A DNA stretch of 64,000 nt from assembly GCA_022925895.1 (NCBI GenBank), contig JAKSYS010000211.1, positions 24,330 to 88,329 on the forward strand, in the 5' to 3' direction. The notes beneath the pieces are model-generated. The model worked only from the letters and a program-made list of their open reading frames with translations. It did no database searches and had not been told where the DNA came from. A program made the translations under genes and the position numbers. The stretch's first letter is position 1. Every line of letters starts with the position of its first letter. This document shows, piece by piece, positions 60,746 to 64,000 of this stretch. Source of the stretch: Fragilaria crotonensis. Taxonomy: Eukaryota; Bacillariophyta; Fragilariophyceae; Fragilariales; Fragilariaceae.

Positions 60746-61040
60746 TGTAGCAAGTATGCATAAGTGTAACGCCCTCAAGGCAGAGTGTCATGCACGGGTA
60801 CTGGTACCCAATACACCGTACTTGTATGCATACCGCGGTTTACCCGTACGCGTACCCGCGGAGTTCGCCTTCGGGTACGGGGTACGGGTAGAGTTATCAA
60901 GGTTCGTGCGTACTGGGAATTAAAGGAATCACGAATCACCCGACCGCGCGTACGCGCAGATGCTACTATACAATCTACAGTGAGTACAGTGCAGCGCTTT
61001 AGGTGCGTCAGGTCTGTTTCACTTGTACATACATACTACA

Positions 61041-61400
61041 TACCCATTGACCAGTGTGCAATAGTATGTGCCATACTGCACTGCATCCAGTGAGGCATTC
61101 CACCGTAAGTGCAGAATCTGAGGTCAGACTTGGAGATTCATAAAAACAATTCTGTCAGGGTTGAAGGGCATTGTATTGGTGGTGCCGATGGGAGCCCTCC
61201 CATGTTATAAACTGAAATACCCATTCTTGAGGACCAGTTTGCAATAGTATTTGCCATACTACTGCACTGCATCCGGTGAGGCATTTCACCATAGATGCAG
61301 AATCTGAGGTCAGACTTGGAGATTCATAAGATTAATTCTGTCAGGGTTCAATGGCATTGTAATGGTGGTGCTGATGGGATCTTTTGTGGTTTGCCACCTT
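61041..61400 (+). repeat. Diverged tandem duplication, about 177-186 bp per unit
   Basis: Unit 1 starts at 61041 and unit 2 near 61218. Shared blocks include ccatac..actgcactgcatcc, then gcagaatctgaggtcagact, then ttctgtcagggtt, with small indels between. Neither unit codes for a recognisable protein. It is probably a non-coding repeat or element edge. Confidence 0.75.
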
Positions 61401-62764
61401 GCATTCCCTTGGACTTATGTTTAAGTCAATACACATTTCTGCACTTGTTCCTGTATCGCACAATTCCTTCTTTGAATGTAAGTCAGTCAGATTTTGTTCC
61501 CTTGACATTGGGTGTGCCAGCCATTTCCTCAACAAATATCTTCATTGCATGCCCATTGAGTTTGGGGCAAGTCAATCCACACTTCTTCAGTTGTTCCAAG
61601 AGCACATGTGGGAATTGTCAAGGGGAATTTTCAATCTTGAATGAATTGCAAATTTGCATCAGGTTCCTTGAATCACCCCGGAAAGACATGTACAGAAGCT
61701 CAGTGAAGAATAGTCAATAGCGGGTTCAGTGAATGTTATAGTGCCATCATTTGTTGTTAAGCTTTGATGTTGTTGCATGATGCTTTAGCTAGATCATTCA
61801 TCATCAAAACTCAATGCCGGTACTTCATGCCAATTAGCTTACTTGAAACTCAGTCAACAATCAATTATTACTGACTGAGCTTTTGTGAGTGTCTCTTAGG
61901 CATAGTTCGAGGAAATCAATGCAGGTTTTGCATTTTTCAAAAACTGAAAATCCATCGAGTAACGACATTTTTCCAAAGCCGGCCTTGCTACTAGTGCCGC
62001 AGGGATAATGCTATGCATTGCACAATACCCCTGAGTGCTATGCTGTTTAGTAGAAAAGATCCAAGATTTTCATCAACACCATCAAAGGAAATCCAACAAG
62101 CCCCTTTAAGATATTGTTTTGGACTGTAATCCAGATGTCAGATCTTTAACCTAAGCCACAATCATGCTTACATATAAACAAAGATTTTGGGCACCATTGA
62201 CAGACAGGTACAAACTCAACAAAAACCCTTTCTACCAAACCATCTTTTGGCATTTCCAAGTCAATCCTCAGATTTTGTGCCTAAGGGAGCTTCCTGCATG
62301 ATGTTAATAGTGGGATATTGGGGATCGACTAGCACCATACGCAATTGAAATTCATATTCTCAAGAAAAGATGCAAGAGTTCCATTAACACCAACAATACA
62401 AACTCAACAAAACAATTTCCGGTATGACAACCTGCGTTTCACAGTTGAGAATACTACAAACCCATCAAATATAGAATGAACTACATCACGCTAGAATACC
62501 AAAGGTAATTATCAACTTCAGATCAGCTTTTCTAGTGACTGATAAAGTTCAATACGCATTCCTCAGATTATGCAGCACCTCGGTACAAATTATGTACAAC
62601 AAGTTTCCTCCGGCTTGTGGTTCTCAAGTCTCAATTTTGGATTTATGCTACATCACTAACAGTTTCTCTTAACTCCATTGATCTTCTTACTAATACATTT
62701 AACATGAGCAAGAAAATTGCATTGATTCAGAAGGAGCTCAGGAAGGAGTAGCACTCCAGTACCA

Positions 62765-64000
62765 ATGCCTGTTGGCAGAGTTGCTGCAGAAACTGATACT
62801 AGTACGCCAGCAGCTATACTATATCGGTCGTTAGTCAACAAATCAGGGCAAAAAACAGCAGAAATTTGGTGCACATTAGGTATTGTTGTCCGTGCTGTTG
62901 ATGGGTTGGAAATGGACGTCGCTGCTTGCAAGACCTGCTTGACTGTGTATACATTCAAGCCTGGTACTGGTACCTCATCTTTGATCAGACACATTTGTGC
63001 TCAGCAAACCAACGAACACAGCAAAGGACAAGGCATCATGGATCTCTACTTTCGAAAAGGAAAAGTAAGCCGGGCAGACAAGCAGAAGTTGACCACAGCA
63101 ATTGCAGACTTTTGCGCGGTGGACATACATCTATTTGCTGTCGTTGCTGGGAGTGGATTCAAGGCAATGATTCGGACGGCTCTTGACATAGCTGTTGCAA
63201 ATCTGTCATCAGGGCAATTGCTAGTCAAGGAGTTGCTTGCTACACCAAAGACAATTCGTTTGAATGTTGAGACACGAGCAGCTGCAGGCTGTCATATTCT
63301 CCGAGGAAGTCTTGAGAAACACTTGGCAACAGGAGAGGGCATGTGTTGCACACTTGATCTTTGGACAGACAGTATTCGCACCAAGAATTTCTACATGTCA
63401 ATTACGGCCCACTACTATGTTGATGAACATTTTGAGCGGCATGACCGTACAATTCATGTCAAGCCTGTAAGAGATGCAAGCCACACAGCAATCGTGGTTC
63501 TTGATGAATTCAAGGAGGGAATCGGTATTTTCAATATCACCATGGAGTTGACTTGTTTTGTACAGATTGTTGTTGTATCAGATAGCGGATCAAGAACTTG
63601 GATGGGATGCCGTTTCCTTGGCTTGTGTGCTTAGATCACCAGCTGCACACGCCTTACAACTGTTCTGAACAAAACAACTAATATTGAGAGTGGAAAACGA
63701 AGTAAGCCTTATTATTGCTACAGCGCATGGGGACCACTCCAGTATTTCATCTAATAGTAGAGGCGAGCAAAAGAGTGTGGAATACTTCAGGCATTCAAAT
63801 TTGCAATCCAAGCAACAAAAACTCTGAAACAGGAGAATGTTACTCGCTGGAACTCACTCATTGCATGCTTGAAAAGTGTCGATGAGATTTTTGAAGAAAT
63901 TATGGAAGTGCTGACATCTAAAATAAGCTTGGCCTTGGTTGTCCAAGTTCCAGTCTGCGACCCTTTTTCACTGGAGCAGCCAGTTCAAACAGCAATCAAC
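62765..64000 (+). pseudogene. hAT-family transposase with BED-type zinc finger, damaged and cut by the window end
   Basis: From ATG 62765 a 289-codon frame shows an N-terminal BED-like finger (W..., CKTC, then SLIRHIC) and the hAT block DLWTDSIRTKNFYMSITAHYY with a later HT...VLDEF, ending near VVVSDSGS. The frame then changes. One missing A near 63595 lets it continue into PFPWLVCLDHQLHT, the conserved region preceding the RNase-H-like helical insert. Further on, 63788-64000 is open and contains ENVTRWNSLIACL, the TRWNS motif of hAT enzymes. Several stops lie between (about 63750), so this copy is probably inactive or contains more than one sequence error. The dimerisation domain would lie beyond the window. 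Confidence 0.72.

Larger units (their letters stand above)
59039..62764. other. Long gene-poor region
   Basis: No gene recognised over 3.7 kb. Short open frames overlap in several phases. It includes GTAC-palindrome clusters (about 60500-61030) and a diverged tandem duplication at 61041-61400. AT-rich DNA from about 61700 leads into the hAT-like element. Confidence 0.5.

Overview
The window looks like nuclear DNA from a diatom, or a closely related alga with a red-type secondary plastid. Three genes (EamA transporter, S49 peptidase, FAD monooxygenase) begin with a hydrophobic signal peptide followed by a Phe-containing junction (GAF/EAF/NGF), like the bipartite plastid presequences of diatoms. 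Introns are few, short (about 61-108 bp) and GT-AG. Intergenic DNA is full of short GTAC palindromes, and three kinds of DNA transposon are present. The species cannot be fixed from the sequence. I saw no rRNA, tRNA or CRISPR array.

Layout. 0-2 kb: a Harbinger/PIF transposase convergent with the tail of a second ORF, probably its partner. 2.9-5.8 kb: a plastid-type EamA transporter and an unknown acidic protein. 6-9.2 kb: gene-poor DNA with a small insertion bounded by a 16-bp direct repeat. 9.2-12.6 kb: two tandem 2OG-Fe(II) oxygenase/ankyrin genes whose catalytic halves look homogenised by gene conversion. 13.6-16.8 kb: a Tc1/mariner-like DDE element split into pieces by frame changes. 17.1-27.1 kb: a housekeeping block with a dynamin-like GTPase, a plastid SohB-like S49 peptidase, an FAD monooxygenase and a CRAL-TRIO protein, plus a 0.7-kb MITE-like element. 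28.4-56.2 kb (minus strand): essentially one gene. 57.9-59.0 kb: a small LCxQFSxLS repeat protein. 59-64 kb: mostly non-coding DNA, then a damaged hAT transposase running off the end.

The main object is the 27.8-kb minus-strand gene. As written it falls into six open frames, but every frame change is a one-base loss in a homopolymer; for most of them sibling repeat copies in the same window keep the base. Counting seven missing bases, the span is exactly 9,276 codons (9,275 aa). It would encode a secreted protein with a signal peptide, a basic Cys-containing head, Pro/Thr/Ser-rich minisatellite stalks, about 64 SdrD-B/CnaB-like domains with Asp/Asn-rich loops, and a C-terminal jelly-roll-like plus duplicated Cys-rich module. 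The architecture is that of a bacterial-type giant adhesin in a eukaryote. A role in surface adhesion or extracellular mucilage is inference.

A second theme is indels in homopolymer runs across unrelated genes. One-base losses occur in the giant gene (7), the DDE transposase (6), its upstream ORF (1) and the hAT element (1). One-base gains occur in the dynamin gene (2) and the FAD monooxygenase (1). In the giant gene, the transposase, the dynamin gene and the monooxygenase, compensation gives a length divisible by three. Long-read consensus error is therefore a serious alternative to pseudogenisation and should be tested before any of these genes is called dead.
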